From Camarhynchus parvulus (taxonomy: Eukaryota > Chordata > Aves > Passeriformes > Thraupidae), in assembly GCF_901933205.1 (NCBI RefSeq), contig NC_044581.1, forward strand, positions 10,427,501 through 10,491,500: a stretch of DNA of 64,000 nucleotides, given 5' to 3'. A program made the position numbers and the translations under genes. The stretch's first letter is position 1. Every line of letters begins with the position of its first letter. Shown piece by piece: positions 31,401 through 45,050 of the stretch. Under the pieces are notes generated by a model, which saw only the letters and a list, made by a program, of their open reading frames with translations, was not told where the DNA came from and did not search any database.

Positions 31401-31760
31401 AGAGAGTACAAAGACTAGGAGAAAGAGTAAATATCGTCCCTTATGTGAATTAAATAAATAAATACTACTAAGAAAAAATAGTCTCTGGACTGTTAAAAAG
31501 GAATTAAAGACTCAATGAAGAGACAAAAGTTACAACGTGGAGAAGTAGCTGCAGAATAAACGTAAATGGCAATAAAACCAGGAAAACATAAATGTTTCAT
31601 TCCACAGGGCCACTGTCCTTTCCCGTGGGGACCACTGCACTTTTGAGGTGACACAAACTGCCCCCTGGCAGGGCAGGTATGGCTGGGGAGGCAGCAGGAA
31701 GGAGCTGCTGGCCCTGGAGCACAGCCCGTGCGCGGGGCAGGGGAAGGGCTCTCTGCCTGC
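28470..31760. other. gene-free interval, AT-rich candidate elements
   Basis: No gene. 28470-28700 and 28980-29180 are AT-rich with TAATTAAA-type words. 29430-29462 holds two T runs. 29990-30900 contains chance frames only. A CTCF-like minus-strand site (12 of 14 positions) is at 31658-31671. Confidence 0.3.
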
Positions 31761-31769
31761 TCATCACAG

Positions 31770-31990
31770 GTAACTACTGCTCTAGCAAATTGTTCCAGGG
31801 ACTGGAATGCAGCAATAACTGAGCTAATTAGTGTGGGCTGTAATCTAGGAGGGTTCATTATGTCGCACACGTTATGACTTCTGGGTATTACTAAAGGGCT
31901 CATTTGTAGCAGTTGAGGTGAATTTCTCTGCGCACATATAACGTCACCCATGTAGCCATGGTAGAGTGGCTTTAAGATGATCTGACATAG
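31770..31990. promoter_or_regulatory. candidate conserved noncoding element
   Basis: A complex non-repetitive block with CTAATTAG, CACACGTTATGAC and a CRE-like ACGTCA (31941-31946). CpG survives here in an otherwise CpG-poor desert, which hints at constraint. Conservation was not tested. Confidence 0.35.
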
Positions 31991-33440
31991 TTAAAATCTC
32001 TGACTTTGAGCAGGGTTAAGTTTCCAGACAGTAATAAACAAATCAGCAAATAGTACAGATTTACTTCTTACCAGGAGAAGGGGGAAAAAAATGAAATGTA
32101 ATGGCTACCTCAGATTGAAATGGCAAGTAAACTCTGTGACAGAACTACAAAGGAAACTAATAAATCATGCCAGAGGAAATATATACCATAATTAAAGACA
32201 CACACACACACAAACTTGACAGAGACTTTACATTTCTGGGTACAATACCTGTTTACTTCATGGAACATGGAAAAAGTTTAATGGCTCCTTAAGAGAAGTC
32301 AGTTATTTATTATTTCTGCTCTAAAAGCCCCCATGAGCCTTCCCCCAGCAGGAAAGCAGGCCCATACTCTAGGTAACAAACCCGACCACATGAATTACAG
32401 AAGACAAGTGCATAAAAGTGTATAAGCAGCTTTCATGCTACAATGCTGAAGTGAAAACCAGGTTATAATTAAGCTTAATTTAACCTCTAAAAAGGTCACA
32501 AATATAACCCCTATTATTTGCTTCACTTCAGGAGTTTCACACCAACTAGACATTTCACAGCCTTTGCTTTTATTATTGAAGAAGTTCGTTTCCGCACAGA
32601 TACAAATATGCTTTCCCCTTTGACTTACATACTGTCTGATGTAAAAAAAAAAAAAAATAAATAAATCTTCTGGAGAGCACTTATGCCTGTGCTTAACATT
32701 AAGCAGTCCTTAGAGCCCCTGCCTGCACCTTCTTAAATCAATATTAAAGCCTCTGTTAATTTTGTTTGTTCATGATCCCCACTCAAGGGGAAAATGCCAC
32801 CATGACATTGACACTGGTGACTTCTGTGGTGTTCTATTCTGAGCACACTGATCTTCAGACCTGATCTAAAATTAACTGAAATGAATCAATTCTTTACTTG
32901 CTTTCATATGACTTGCATTGGACCTGCCTTCTTTTTAGGAGTCAGAGCTCAATGTTATTTTTTTCTCAGGTTCCTTTTGAAAAATTAAATTTTACAAAGT
33001 TCAGTTTATAAAGTAGAATATCAGAATTAAATTCTGCACGTAGAATATAGCACTGTTCAACTAGAAATGTGAAGTTGTGTATGAGGCTAGCATGAAAATG
33101 CTGCAGTATGAGTTGTGTTTGTTTCACTGCGATATGTTTTATTGGCTGAAAGCACCTTGGACTAAAATCTAAATCTAAAATATAAATCTAAAACTTTAAA
33201 AATTATTTTTAAAAAATCCTTTCCCATAGAAAGCTAAAGACCTAACTGGATGACTTATTTCCATTACTTTCTAACCCAGATGGGGGTTCAATATCTCTTA
33301 AATGGTTTTTTAAAATCTCAAATATAAATTTAATTTCCAGATACAAATTAGATTCCCATTCTCTTACAAAACCTTCTCTAATGCTGTTACCTCCAGTCTC
33401 CTTTTTGATGTCTAAGTATCAAATGTATTTCTAAGTGGGT
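31990..33440. other. gene-free interval
   Basis: No gene. It contains a short (AC)n run at 32198-32212, an A run near 32641-32655 and an AT-rich candidate element at about 32450-32620. Confidence 0.3.
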
Positions 33441-33459
33441 ACCAGCTAGAAAGACTGAC

Positions 33460-33830
33460 TGTATTTAGTCTTTAATTAAATGCTGGTAGAGTTCCTTCAG
33501 TAGCATTAAGCTCAGAAGTGAGAAAATATAATTAAATGATGCTCCTACACAGGCAATGATCAGCATTCTTGCATGCAAGGTGTGGTAGCACAGTAAGCTA
33601 AGGATTACTTCTCAGTTTTAGCTTTATATTGGAATTCTCATATCTCAGGAGAAACCCTATTCGGTATGCATGAAATATTAACCAGGCAATTGTCCTAAGG
33701 ATGCAGTGGATTTATTAAAGTCCATTAATCTGATTAATAATTGGATTGCTGACAAGTTAAATGTCTCAGTGCTGTTAAAACAAAGTATAATTTAAATGTA
33801 TCTGACTTCCTCCCATTGTCTGTCGTCTCA
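33460..33830. promoter_or_regulatory. candidate homeodomain-bound conserved element
   Basis: A dense cluster of TAAT/ATTA words. TAATCTGATTA at 33726-33736 matches the paired-class P3 palindrome TAATYNRATTA and is followed by AATAATTGGATTG. There is no repeat or coding signal. Confidence 0.35.
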
Positions 33831-34130
33831 CTGAAGATGTGGGAAATGAAAGGTTGCCATCATAAGAGGTTGCTACCCTGTGGAAGCCCTGGTATCATTA
33901 ACAAGCACAGGAAAGCCTCAACGTGAAGAGCTGGTGGGTTGTACAAGGTTTTCAAAGATACTGAGGCAGGAATTGAATGACAGCAGAAAAGGAGGTTAAT
34001 CTTTAACAGCCTTGTTCTAAATGGAAATATTTCCAATACTAGTGAACTGCTGCAATTTCCACGTGTACATCTGAAACATTCCTTTGTGTGGACATGTTCT
34101 ACGTGATGTCTTGGCAGGAACCAAGAGACA

Positions 34131-34210
34131 CAGACTCTGCTCTGAGCTCTGCCACTGACCCGCCCCGTGACCCCAGATAAATCATTCCACTGCTCTGTTT
34201 CTCCTCTTAC
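34131..34210 (+). mobile_element. MIR-like CORE-SINE fragment
   Basis: The stretch resembles the MIR internal region on the plus strand: a segment like 'agctctgccactgac' followed by a degraded 'ctgtgtgaccttgggcaagt' equivalent and a cctctctgtttc-type segment. It is short and diverged. Confidence 0.5.
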
Positions 34211-34259
34211 TTTTGCCTGTCTTGCTTCTTTAGAGCACAAGTTCTTCATACAAGGAGCC

Positions 34260-37200
34260 AACCTCTATTTACCTTTTTGTCTGACATGCTGAGGCCCTGA
34301 TCTCAGATGAATCCTCTAGGAACTTCTGAAAATAATAAAACAGTGGTGAGGAGTGGATGGTACTGACATTCCCAGCCTCATTCTATCCTAGGAGATATAC
34401 CAGCATCTGCACAACCACACCTACAATATATCATCATGGATTTTAGCTATAAGTTAGGGGTTAGAGAGGCAGTCGTGCCTTAGTGAAGCTACAGGTGAGA
34501 AAATAGACCTCTGTGGTCTTTTCTGTTCACTGCTAGCAGTTTAATTTACATTCAATAATAGGGTTTTTTCAATATTGTGAGATGAAAAACACAAACTCAG
34601 TCTGGAGAGCCAAAGCAAATTGTATCAACAATCCAGGCTAAATTAAGGGGAGCCATTCTTTGTCTTTCACTCCTGTGTTTTTCACAAAGGAAAAGAACAA
34701 AGTATATTCACACTAGAATAAAGCACAACTGCTAGTTAAGGCACTCTCAAGATGTGGCATCTGCTTGGCTGAAAGGGTTCAAATTCACACCTCACCCACC
34801 CCAGAAAAGCACTTGAATGATCAGTGTATCTTATCCAAGACTGGACATATTTCTGCCTCTTCTTGTGGCTGTTTGCCATGGAACATCAACACTGCTCTGC
34901 CACTTTGGGCCTCAAGCTTGGGAGATTTAAATCCTGCTCTGGCTTAGGATCTCTATTAGGCACACAGTCACCCAAGAAGGGCACAACTCCAGCAGGGCTC
35001 CCTTCAGCACCCCCTAAATTCTCCTTAGCATGCTGATTTCTGTGCCTCCTCCTCTGGATTGCCTCAGAAGCTGACTTGGCTGAATCCCTCTCGCAGCCTT
35101 GCCTTAGCAGGAGGACAAGCTCAGGCATGGCCTCAGCAGAGGTGTTATACAAGGAGCAAGGTGAGAAAGCCAATCCCAACCTCCATGGGAATGGCCCACC
35201 TGTGGCATTGATGAGAAGATTATGTACAGCTCCTGGGCTGAAACACTTCATGTCTGGCACCAGGACTGTGCTGCTGGAAAACCCTCCAGGTGATTCAGGT
35301 CTTCAGCTGTGGGATGAGGTAAGTCTGAAAGAACTGCTAAAAGTGGTATTCCAGGACTACGTTGGGATGTAGTTGTGGGCTCATTACAGCCCCAGTGCAA
35401 AACTGAGGTCCCCCTGAGCAGTTCTAGCACCTCACACCTCCAGGGTTCTGCCTGTTCTACAAGGCAGGTACTTGCCCAGTGCCTTTAGGTTTGCAGAACT
35501 TTGGTATTCATCCTGCAAACTGGAGGATGATCTGGCCACATCCTCACTATCACCTCAGTCTCCACCAGCATTACCCTGTGCCTCCTTCAGCACAAGAGTT
35601 TTGGTGTCCTGGGAACTTTGTGAAAGCTACCAAGATGAACCTAGGTAGAGGATACATACCATAAAATCACTAGGAAAAACATTCTGGGTCACTTTTGAGC
35701 CACATAAAATAGCAAAGAAAACTTGTAACAGTTTTGATAAACAGGCTTTGTTACTGCAGCCCAAAAAAACCCACTCAGAAATACAGAACAAAGTCAAGAC
35801 TGCAGGATATAAGAAACTCGTATTTTTTATTCTTTCCAGCTTTTGCCCTTTCTCCTTTTTTTAAAGCAAGTTTGACCTAATGTGACTCCTAGAAGTTACC
35901 TGCTGGGCACATTGGATATATTTCAGTAACTAGAGAATGAGAAATATATTTTAGGCTATGGAATAGAAACCAAAATAAAAGCTTTACCATTAGGAATATT
36001 AATGTTGATACTGTCTGAGTTAAGACAGTTACAGACTAGAAGACTTAGTTTGTGCAAGTAGGAATATCAGCAATTCATCCTGTGAAAAAGAGTACTTCAG
36101 CTGGCAGAGGTGGAAGGGAAGAGTGAGAGAAATTGAGGCCTTTTGTCTTGGGTTACATGTTTAGGGGCTAGAAAAATCCTACTACCTTTTTTTTACCTCT
36201 GTAAAAAACAAATAAAATGAAACGGAAGGAAAGAAAAAAGCTCCACCAACACCACAGCAGCATGACAGTGATGTGCATAATGATCTTTGGCAGCCTAAGA
36301 TAAGATCACAGCCCGTGGGACTGCTGGAGCCTGGAGCTAACAGACCCCTGCTTTGGGGAAACACTAGAAGTGTACAGGAAAAAAAAGTTCTGTTTCCATA
36401 TTGAAAAGAAAGGAGAGGTATGTTGCTAAATCCATTCCTTCTGAAGAAACCTATAAAAATATAAATATATGAAAACATCTGAGTCACTTCTGCATCAATG
36501 AGTGAGTGATCCCTTCTACTCTCACCAGTAATACCAGGAAGGGCTGCTCTACTCCCAGTTTGTCCCAGGAACTATGCTCTGCTTAGGTAGTTCCATCTGT
36601 TTTTTCAGTAAAATCACCATGCAGATATCATTGTCCCATTAAAGTCACTACAGGGTTTTTTAAAGTCACTATAAGGTTTTTTTTTTTCTAATCCAAACTT
36701 GGCCATAAATTTTAAATCCAGACCATAATGAATTATGTTCATTTAAGTGACTGCTGTCACTATCCTATCTCCCTCTGACATTGGGAACAAGCCTGTCCTT
36801 TCAGGAGCATTGTTTGAAATGTCTGTATTTGAATTTAAAAAATAGAACTCTGTTCTGTTCCAAGAAAGGACCCAGAAACTTCTCAAAGTCCACAAGCAGC
36901 TTTGCTGTTTCTATTGATTTTAGATGGAAGGTGTGAAATACAACAACTAAATGGCAGTACTAGTGAAAAATCAAGTTATTTGTGGTCCTCTTCAGTTGGA
37001 TTAGTTTCTCTAAATAACTCCTTGTTTATCTGTGTTAATGTTTGCACTATTGCAGTGGGAGGAAACAGCAGGATGGGAAAAAGTTTCTTTTTTGGGAAGA
37101 TTTAAGGGAATGTCAAACTGTGCCCTGGCTGCTGCTGCTGAGTACTGAGCTGTTCTGAAAATCCAACCCTTTCCCTGGGTGCTGAGCAGAGGGAAGCCAT

Positions 37201-40100
37201 GCTGCTGGTTAGCTTCAAGGACTGGTACCAGAAAAATCAGAGGGTTGGCAGACCTGTGCGTGTTTGAACACAGGAAAATACACTATAAAGAAATGTTGAG
37301 TGGGTGGAAAGTAGAGGGAGCAGCAGTTCTGTGAATCACTTCCTCCCCCAAGGCCTTGCTGTCATTAGGAGTACAGGTGTGTGGTTTTCAAAACACATGT
37401 TGTCCATACTGATATTTTAACAAGCCTTAGTAAAAGCAGCAGCAGTTCTAACAGGCATTTACTGGTCAAAATAAACCCTAAGCTCCCCCCTCTGGGTTGT
37501 CACACTCAGCTAACATGTTAAAACTGTTGCTGCCTAGTCCAAGAAAGGATTTTAACATGAGTTAAAAATAAAGTCCTTTTTGTACATGCATGGCTTAAGA
37601 GAGAAGAGTCCAAATCCCTTCTTCCAGCAAGAAAAATAGAAAGAAGCAGCAGAAAAAGAGGATTAGAAGCAGCATATGTGCTCTGTCTTGCCTGTTTACT
37701 TCCCAAGATTTTATTTTGCTTTGCTCCACTTACTATTGTGCCACTGGATGCCGACCCAATTAATTTTTGAATGACCTTTCAAATCAGGCCCTCATACAGA
37801 ACATGGCCAAGGCATGGATTTCTGGAGCCAAGTGCCCCCTAGTACATTAACAGGTAAATGTTTTGCAAAGCAAACTCTTCTGAATATGGTAGTTTTCACC
37901 AACTCAAAATCTTTCATCTCTTTAAAAGCATTAGAAGCAGGATGAGGCAGATGCTCTCATATCCAGCCAGCTCTGCTGCTGGGGAACATCAGAAAAGCTC
38001 TCTGGCATTTTCTGAGGTGCAAGACATGGCAGAATTTCCCTCAAAAGCATGAAAACAAAGTTTATGTCCATTGCCATGCAACTGTATTACACTAATAGTG
38101 AATTTGGAGCTCAGGGCCTGGTACTAATCACTCATTCTGAGTCAATTTGAACGCACGCTCTCCAGAGGCAGCCCAAGTCTAAACTGAAACACTGTAGGAA
38201 GTAAAATGTCATTTAACTGGAGAAAGGAAAGAGCCTAGTGAAAGTAAGAGAATTCAAGGGGCACTCCTTTCTGCTGTCATTTGTCATGTATGACACAGGA
38301 ATGTTGACATCATCCTCTGATAAATGACACTGGCACCTGCATCAGAGAGATATTCTTCAGCAAAATAGAAGCCTGAAAATCCAGCAGCAGGGCACTACTA
38401 GTAGGTTCCAGGAGCTTGCAAGAAAGGAAAGATAGATGATGGTAATTTTCTTCCAAAGAGAAACATAAGACTTTTAAAGAACCATTCCCTTTTGCTTCCC
38501 CTTCTGCTCCCCCTGGGCTTTGGGAAATGATTCTGTTTTCTAAATCTAATAGTGTCTTAGACACAAGCTATAAGTTATCCCAGAGCTAACTTGTGGCACA
38601 CATGCCACCACCCAGTCTAGGAGGATAAGTGTCAAGCAGAGAGCTCCAGAAGGCATTCCCTTGACAGAGAGCTTCAAAGGGGCCAGGCTGGCCTTCTCTT
38701 GTCCTAGGCCAGTTAGAGATGTCAAAGAACAGACTATTCCAGCACCAATCCTTCCAAATCTCACCTTTGCATTCACAACCTGTAGTACAGAGACTTTTTC
38801 CTCTTAGAGCAGGAATACACATCTCCACCCCACTCCTGTATGCTGCACAGCTGCAGGGCAGGTTTGTGGCAGAGGAATTCTCTAGGGAAACTTCTGCACA
38901 GCCATACAGAGCCTGCTGTGGTGTGCTTTGACATCAGCAGGCAAAGGTACCTAAAGAAATATTTTCTCATCTTAAGATAGATCCATCACCAGTTTTGTGT
39001 GTTGAAAAGCCAAAGGCCAGTGGATTAAATGTAATTGCGAGGGGAAAGTCCTTCTACTTTTAAAAACGAAAAGCAAAGAGATGTGTCTTCTCTGTCAGAT
39101 TTTTTTTACTTGGTTGGCTCAAGGAAACTTACACGCAGCTTGATTTTTCTTCTAATTGTATGATTTATTTATGCCAGAAAAGAAGGGGGAAAATCTATTT
39201 GATTTGGAACAGCAGGTTGTGAAGGCAAGAACACAAACTGTGTGACCAAGGTAGCCTGGTCCATCATCAGGAAACCTGCATCCCACGCCAAGCACGTGCC
39301 TAGCTACTGGCCAGTTCCAGTTTTTCTAACCTGCTAGCTACTGTCCAGTCCATTTGTCCCTTGCCATCACCAGGGGTCTCCATGCAATGATATGGACTAA
39401 TAGCCCAGTAGTTCTGGGCCAAGAAATATCCTTTTCGTCCTGCACAGCCAGCACTGTCTTCCAGATCTCTGAGTGCATGAGGGAGGCTGGAATCTGGATG
39501 GAGAACAGCTGGCTTAAAGCACACCCTCACAAGCCAGTACTGGCTGAAAGGAGAAAACACTGAAGAAAGAAGCAGTACATGGGCTAACCTTCACATGCAG
39601 AGCTCCTTCTCCAGGACTGCTAAAATATTATGCTGCTCTTGGCTCTTACTGAATCCATCTTTGGTACTGAGCACTGGAGCAGAAGCAATCTCTGTACTCC
39701 TGATTCTCCTGCTGGGATAACAACCCCACATTCATGTCTTCAATATTGTCAGGTTGGATTGTCATAAACTGAGCTATGTAACGCATTCTCCAGGAAAATA
39801 CACTTTCTTCTTCTAACCCAGAGAACCAAAAGACAGCATATCACACTGATCTGCTCTTCAGACTGCTTTGGACTAGAAACTTGCTAATTAAGCTGCAGGC
39901 TTGTGACTGGTGAGTCCCAGCCAGCTGGGCTGGGGGCCTTCCCCTCAGGAAGCTCCAGACTTTCTGCACCACAGTGAAAGGCAAACAGTAACTGCAGATG
40001 CTGACCCTTGGCTTGGTGGGGTTAGGTCAGCCCCATTTGAAAAGGCTGCTTTGGCAAAAGGCAATTTGTTTTATCTCATCATGTCACACATGTATGGCTA
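34260..40100. other. gene-free interval
   Basis: No coding exon recognised. A CTCF-like minus-strand site GTGCCCCCTAGTAC (12 of 14) lies at 37832-37845, and an old-repeat word AAATCAGGCCC at 37781-37791. T runs lie near 36678-36688 and 39101-39107. 34880-35380 and 38580-38930 are slightly GC-richer, with chance frames only. Confidence 0.35.
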
Positions 40101-43100
40101 TGGCCATCACAGAAGATAGTGATGCAATTTTCATACTCAAGGAAATATGAAAATTTAAGTTCTTAGGCTTGGCTAACAACTTTCTTCAGCCCATTCTTCA
40201 TAAGAAAACTAATTTCAGGGACTGATGGAAACTGAATTCTAACGAAGGTGGGTTAGACAAGATATTTGTTTTTATTGTGCACATTTTTTTTCAAAAAAAA
40301 TGGACATTATTATCCTTATAGTCTTGATACTTCTAACAGCTTTCCTGTTGCAAACTATTACTTGATGAATTTATAATGTTTAGAGCACAGCAATGATGAC
40401 ATAATTTTGATGTAATGAAGATAAATATTGTCTCAGAATGTCAGAAGGCACCACATCACCCACTAGGTGTTATTATTTCAAAATACCCTAAAGAAAAGTC
40501 CTCTGGGCAGGTTGCAGAAAGCTACACACACACGTCTGATTTTGATTAAAATATAAGTTATTGAAAGGTTCAGTTCAGTCCAAATCTAGAATCAACTGCT
40601 CAGCCCCATATATTTAAACAGAGAATAAGGGAAAAAAGCCCTCCTAGGACTCTCCATATTCTCCATGCACTGGCCTGACAATGATCTAATAACAGCAGTG
40701 ACTTTGGGGATATTTGTTTATCTGCTCTGAGCCCAGTTAAGTGACTCAGAGGTAACGTGGCATTTCACTGATGTTCTGTTGGACCCTGTTGTGCTTGTAA
40801 CTTTATCCTGAAGGAGGCTATTCATAGCAGGCCTTCAGGAATGCTGCAGAAGGGGTAATTTGAAGATGGTTGCAAACACATTTGCGGATACAAATGAGGC
40901 AGCCACAAGTCTTCATACCTTATCTCTGTAAAAGCAAGTATAAAATGGCAGGGTGGGAGAACACGGGGTTTCTCCCAGAGCAGTGATGCCAGACTGATTC
41001 CTCATCCAAGCAGCACTGGGGGCCTCCTGATAGTTTTGATTATTTCACTCCTGACATCAATCAGGAATGCAGAATCAGGCCCTCAGCACTGACAAAACTG
41101 CTCAATCTTCTCTGACCCCTCATTTGAAAGTATGCTGAGACACAAATGTAAGACACAGAAGATTAAGGAGATGGGGGCTAGGAGGAGGAAAGCTGAAGGA
41201 AAATATGCTATAAATATAAACTGGGTCATATAAAAAAGATTAAGTATAAAAGACAGCTTTCTTGTAATGTCCAGCTGTTTCTCCTAAATATTTCTAGCAA
41301 ACCTACATATGTATAGTTTCAGAAATGTACCGAGAGGGAATACCAGCACTTCACTTAAACAGCACTCTGTAGGATTGCTGGTGGTTTTGAAGCTGTAGCG
41401 CTGAGATCTGTCAGGGTAGGACAGGAGTTATTTCAATAGTACTAAGGACCTCTCCAACTGCTTTTCTGTGAATTGATCAATTTTCACCCTTTCTTGCCTT
41501 TCTGCAGTCACATACAGATGTAAAACAGATTAAGGCTCTGTGGAAATAAAATAAAATTTTAAAAAAGACACCTAGGACTTTCTTGACTTCCCCTGCAATA
41601 ACGTGCAGGGAGAGGTGAATAAAGCCACATGACAGACCGTAACAGAATGACAAAGGTCCTGACTGATAGTTTATTGAGATGACAACTCAGTGAGATTTTA
41701 GACATCTCTGGCATGAAGACTATTTTTGTCTTTTCACAAGTTAAAACCTATGTACGATCAAGACAACTGCCTGCCTATCTGTTGAAGCTCGTTTCTCCTG
41801 TTACCTCTCTCTAACAGAGCAACACCTGACTGCAAAATAATCCTTCTTCCTTTTAGTGTACTTTAGAACTAGAGTTTGACAATGCTTGAAAGGAAACCAA
41901 AGCAAAATAACAAACCATTATCAATGTATTATTTATGCAGGATCCAAAAGCTGAGAAACATCACTAACAAGTCACTTAAATTTTCAGCCACATATCTCAG
42001 GTATGGAAAACATCATTATAAATACCTGGCTGCTGGGAAAGCAGAGCAATGGAAGGGCTGCATGGTCTCAAGGAGAAGAGTTTGATCGCTGCCTGTGCAG
42101 CACATCCTACCAGTGCCAAGGGAAAGCAGGAGGCTTTCGTTTGCCTTGGCAGGGTTTTATACTCCATTTCTTTTGGTGCAGAGCTCTGCACAGGCTCCAG
42201 ACCACAGAGGGCTGATCTCTGGGCTCAGCTCCCCTCAGTCCCTGACCTCTGGCACCAGGACTTTTGCCTCCCAGCTCAGAGTGCTGAGGACTGGACCTTG
42301 CTGCACGCGGCACCGAGGCTCTGGAATGCCTCAGACTGGGCTTCAGAGACAATAAAGATTACAAATTATAGAGCACAGTGGGAATAAAAGAGATGGGCTG
42401 CCCACTCTGACTATCCATCACTGTTTCCCATGTCTCTGGGCAAAAGCAAAGCAAAGCTTTCTCAACAGCCCACAGACAAAAATAACTTGTACGTATTTTC
42501 AAATGTTTTACTCTCCTACTCTTAGGCTAATGAAAGTCAGAAATAGAGAAGGCATTGATTTTATACTTTCTAAAGCCACTAGTGTAAAAAGGCCCCTACA
42601 ATTTATATTTTCAAATGATAAAATATTGAAGCAAAATAGTTATTTTTTTTCAGCACAGAGTGCCTTTTATGCAAATTTCTCTCTTTTATCTTCAGTATTT
42701 ATATATAACAATATCTAATTGCACAAAGCAATTAAACAAGCTTCCACACAGTCGCATGACAAGTGAGAATCAGTGAGGTTGTATATTTATTTTGAGGTTT
42801 AAAACGTGAAACTGACTGAAAGCTGGATGGTTTTGGAATTAAGAGGATGCTCACACTGAACCTGATCCTGTCAGATGATCTTAAGGTCTCAGAGATGCCA
42901 AACAGAATTTAAAATGAACAATTTCTGTGATGATAATGCCATAAGTCAGATGAATATTAGATATTTCTAGGAGTTCTGGTTTGTGTCTTGCTGGCCAACT
43001 CCAGGATTTTGTCAGGGACTGTTACTGCTGAAGGTACAACTGTCATTAGCTTGAGATAAAAGATCCTAAGGTGATGGCTGCAGATGGGGCAGAGAGAGAT

Positions 43101-43620
43101 GAGTTACAGATACATATGTCTGGGAGTTTATTATTATTAAATATGAGAAAAGCCCTGAATACATACACAGGTTCCCACAGACACTAATGCACAAACCCAT
43201 GCCTTTTAGAACAAGGCTTCCCTGACAACATTTGCTGTACTTTGATGTCAGTCTCAGGAAATATGTTGGCAGCTCCTCCACACAAAAATCTATTTTCCAC
43301 AAACAGCATATTCTGCCAGTATAAAATTCATCATCCAGACATACAAAGGACACAGGGCCAAGGGCCTTGAGTGACACACCAAAAACCTCAAAACACATGT
43401 CTGAGCTGCCACATGACTTGTATAACACTATTCACATACAGCATGAAACTGGAGCACTGTAAACCACATCTTCATATTTTGCAACATCCTGCAAACTCAT
43501 TGCAGGGAAACGATAACAGATACTAAAATGGTTTGGTGATGACACAGCCCAGATAATTAATTTTTTTCTTTCAAAACAGGGGTGGAGGTTGAATGGAAGA
43601 CAGTCCTGCTGTTCAGTCAA
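40100..43620. other. gene-free interval with candidate elements
   Basis: No gene. 40370-40460 and 40690-40920 look like conserved regulatory DNA. An old-repeat word GAATCAGGCCC is at 41072-41082. 42060-42350 is locally GC-richer without domains. Confidence 0.3.
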
Positions 43621-43639
43621 CACTAAATACCCAGGCTGT

Positions 43640-44100
43640 GTATCTTAGTAAGGAATAAAGGTACATCATATCTCAGCTGCTGCTCAGTGGCAATAAGGTA
43701 TTGCTGAAGTCATTAATTGGTGACTTGAGGCCACAGGTCATCTCTGGAATTGAGATAATTCCAAAGGAAGCATTTTAATGATATAAGGAAAAAGGGCCAC
43801 TGTGGGGCAATATCTTAATAAAGTGTGTGGGGGAGAAAGAGTCTTTCATGGAATATTGATTCAGTTAATTCTCCAGGATTCAAATGGAAAGAATCTCATA
43901 CCTGAGCCAAATGGATTTGTGAGCTAGATAAGAATTATCAACATATCCTATTCTCAGTTTATATTATTTTTTCCCATTTTTCAGCACTGGGAGAACAATT
44001 TAGAAAGTGTTCATTAAATTAATGTTAATAAGCACTGAGATTCTTTGCTTTATCATTTGTCTTGATGGGCGTTGCTGAGAAGGCAGCAATTCCTGCAGGC
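43640..44100. promoter_or_regulatory. candidate conserved noncoding element
   Basis: Complex AT-rich sequence with repeated CATTAATTGG, TTAATGATAT and ATTAAATTAATGTTAAT-type words and no repeat features. It is gene-free. Confidence 0.3.
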
Positions 44101-44690
44101 TTATATGGTCTTGCAAACAAACGAGCAACAACCCAAAACTCAGAATCTAAAAACTACAGAAGAGAACTCAGCTCAGTTTTCAAGTCTCAGTTTAAAAAAT
44201 CTTTTTGGTTCTTTTATGACTAACCTAAGACTGAGAGTAGGCAAATTCCATCTGTGGTTCATCTGAGCAGGAGCAAACGCACAGTAACAGTAATGTATCA
44301 TGAAAAAGTGCTGGGCAATTTAACTTGAGTTTTACTATATTTTAAAGGCAGGAAGTATATTTGTGAAAATGCCCTTTTTCTTTAATCAGAAAAATCAATA
44401 TATGTGGGACAAGGAGAATATTTATCTTTGAAATAAGAGCATGAGAGATTTGCACAGAGCACTTCTGGCTCTCCAGCACAGAGCTGCCTCACCTCCCAGC
44501 ACAGAGGAATGTGTTTATGCATGGCATGGGCAGGCTCCTTGCACAGCAGCTGTGCCTCCTTGTCCCAGGCCAAGTTATCTCAGCACAGGTTCCAGGAGGG
44601 CTTTGCAGCCTGGAACCACCAGTGCCCAGCCCAGCTCTTCCCCTCCCTGTGCTCCTGTTGGTCAGCCTCATACCTGAGCTATATCCACAC
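44100..44690. other. gene-free interval
   Basis: Nothing recognisable. 44440-44680 is locally richer in G+C, without coding similarity. Confidence 0.3.
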
Positions 44691-44699
44691 TATGAGGAA

Positions 44700-45050
44700 C
44701 TTAAAGCATCCTGATTATATTAATTTGTCTCAGAAATTATTATTGGGCTCCTGGGGACTTTGGGCAATACTTTGCTCAAGGGGATTTATTCTCCTGGCAG
44801 CAGCCAATTCCATGGCTGCTTCTTCTTCTGTTATTGAGAGCTGCAGCAATTCCTGTGACAATACATCGGGGTAAATTCTCTTTTGATACTGCTGGAAAAT
44901 CCTTGCCAAGCCGACATTGCATATTAAAGGGTTCACAATAACAAAAGGCAGAAATTAAATCGAACAGGATATTAATACCTTGTAGTTGAGGAAATGGTAT
45001 TTCCTTTTGATTTAACTTTTTGCTTTGTGAATTAGCCAAAATCTGCAGTC
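44700..45050. promoter_or_regulatory. candidate conserved noncoding element
   Basis: A non-repetitive block with several retained CpGs (near 44868, 44913 and 44960) and many homeodomain-type words (GATTATATTAATT, AATTATTATTGG). Such texture is common in deeply conserved enhancers. Untested. Confidence 0.35.
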
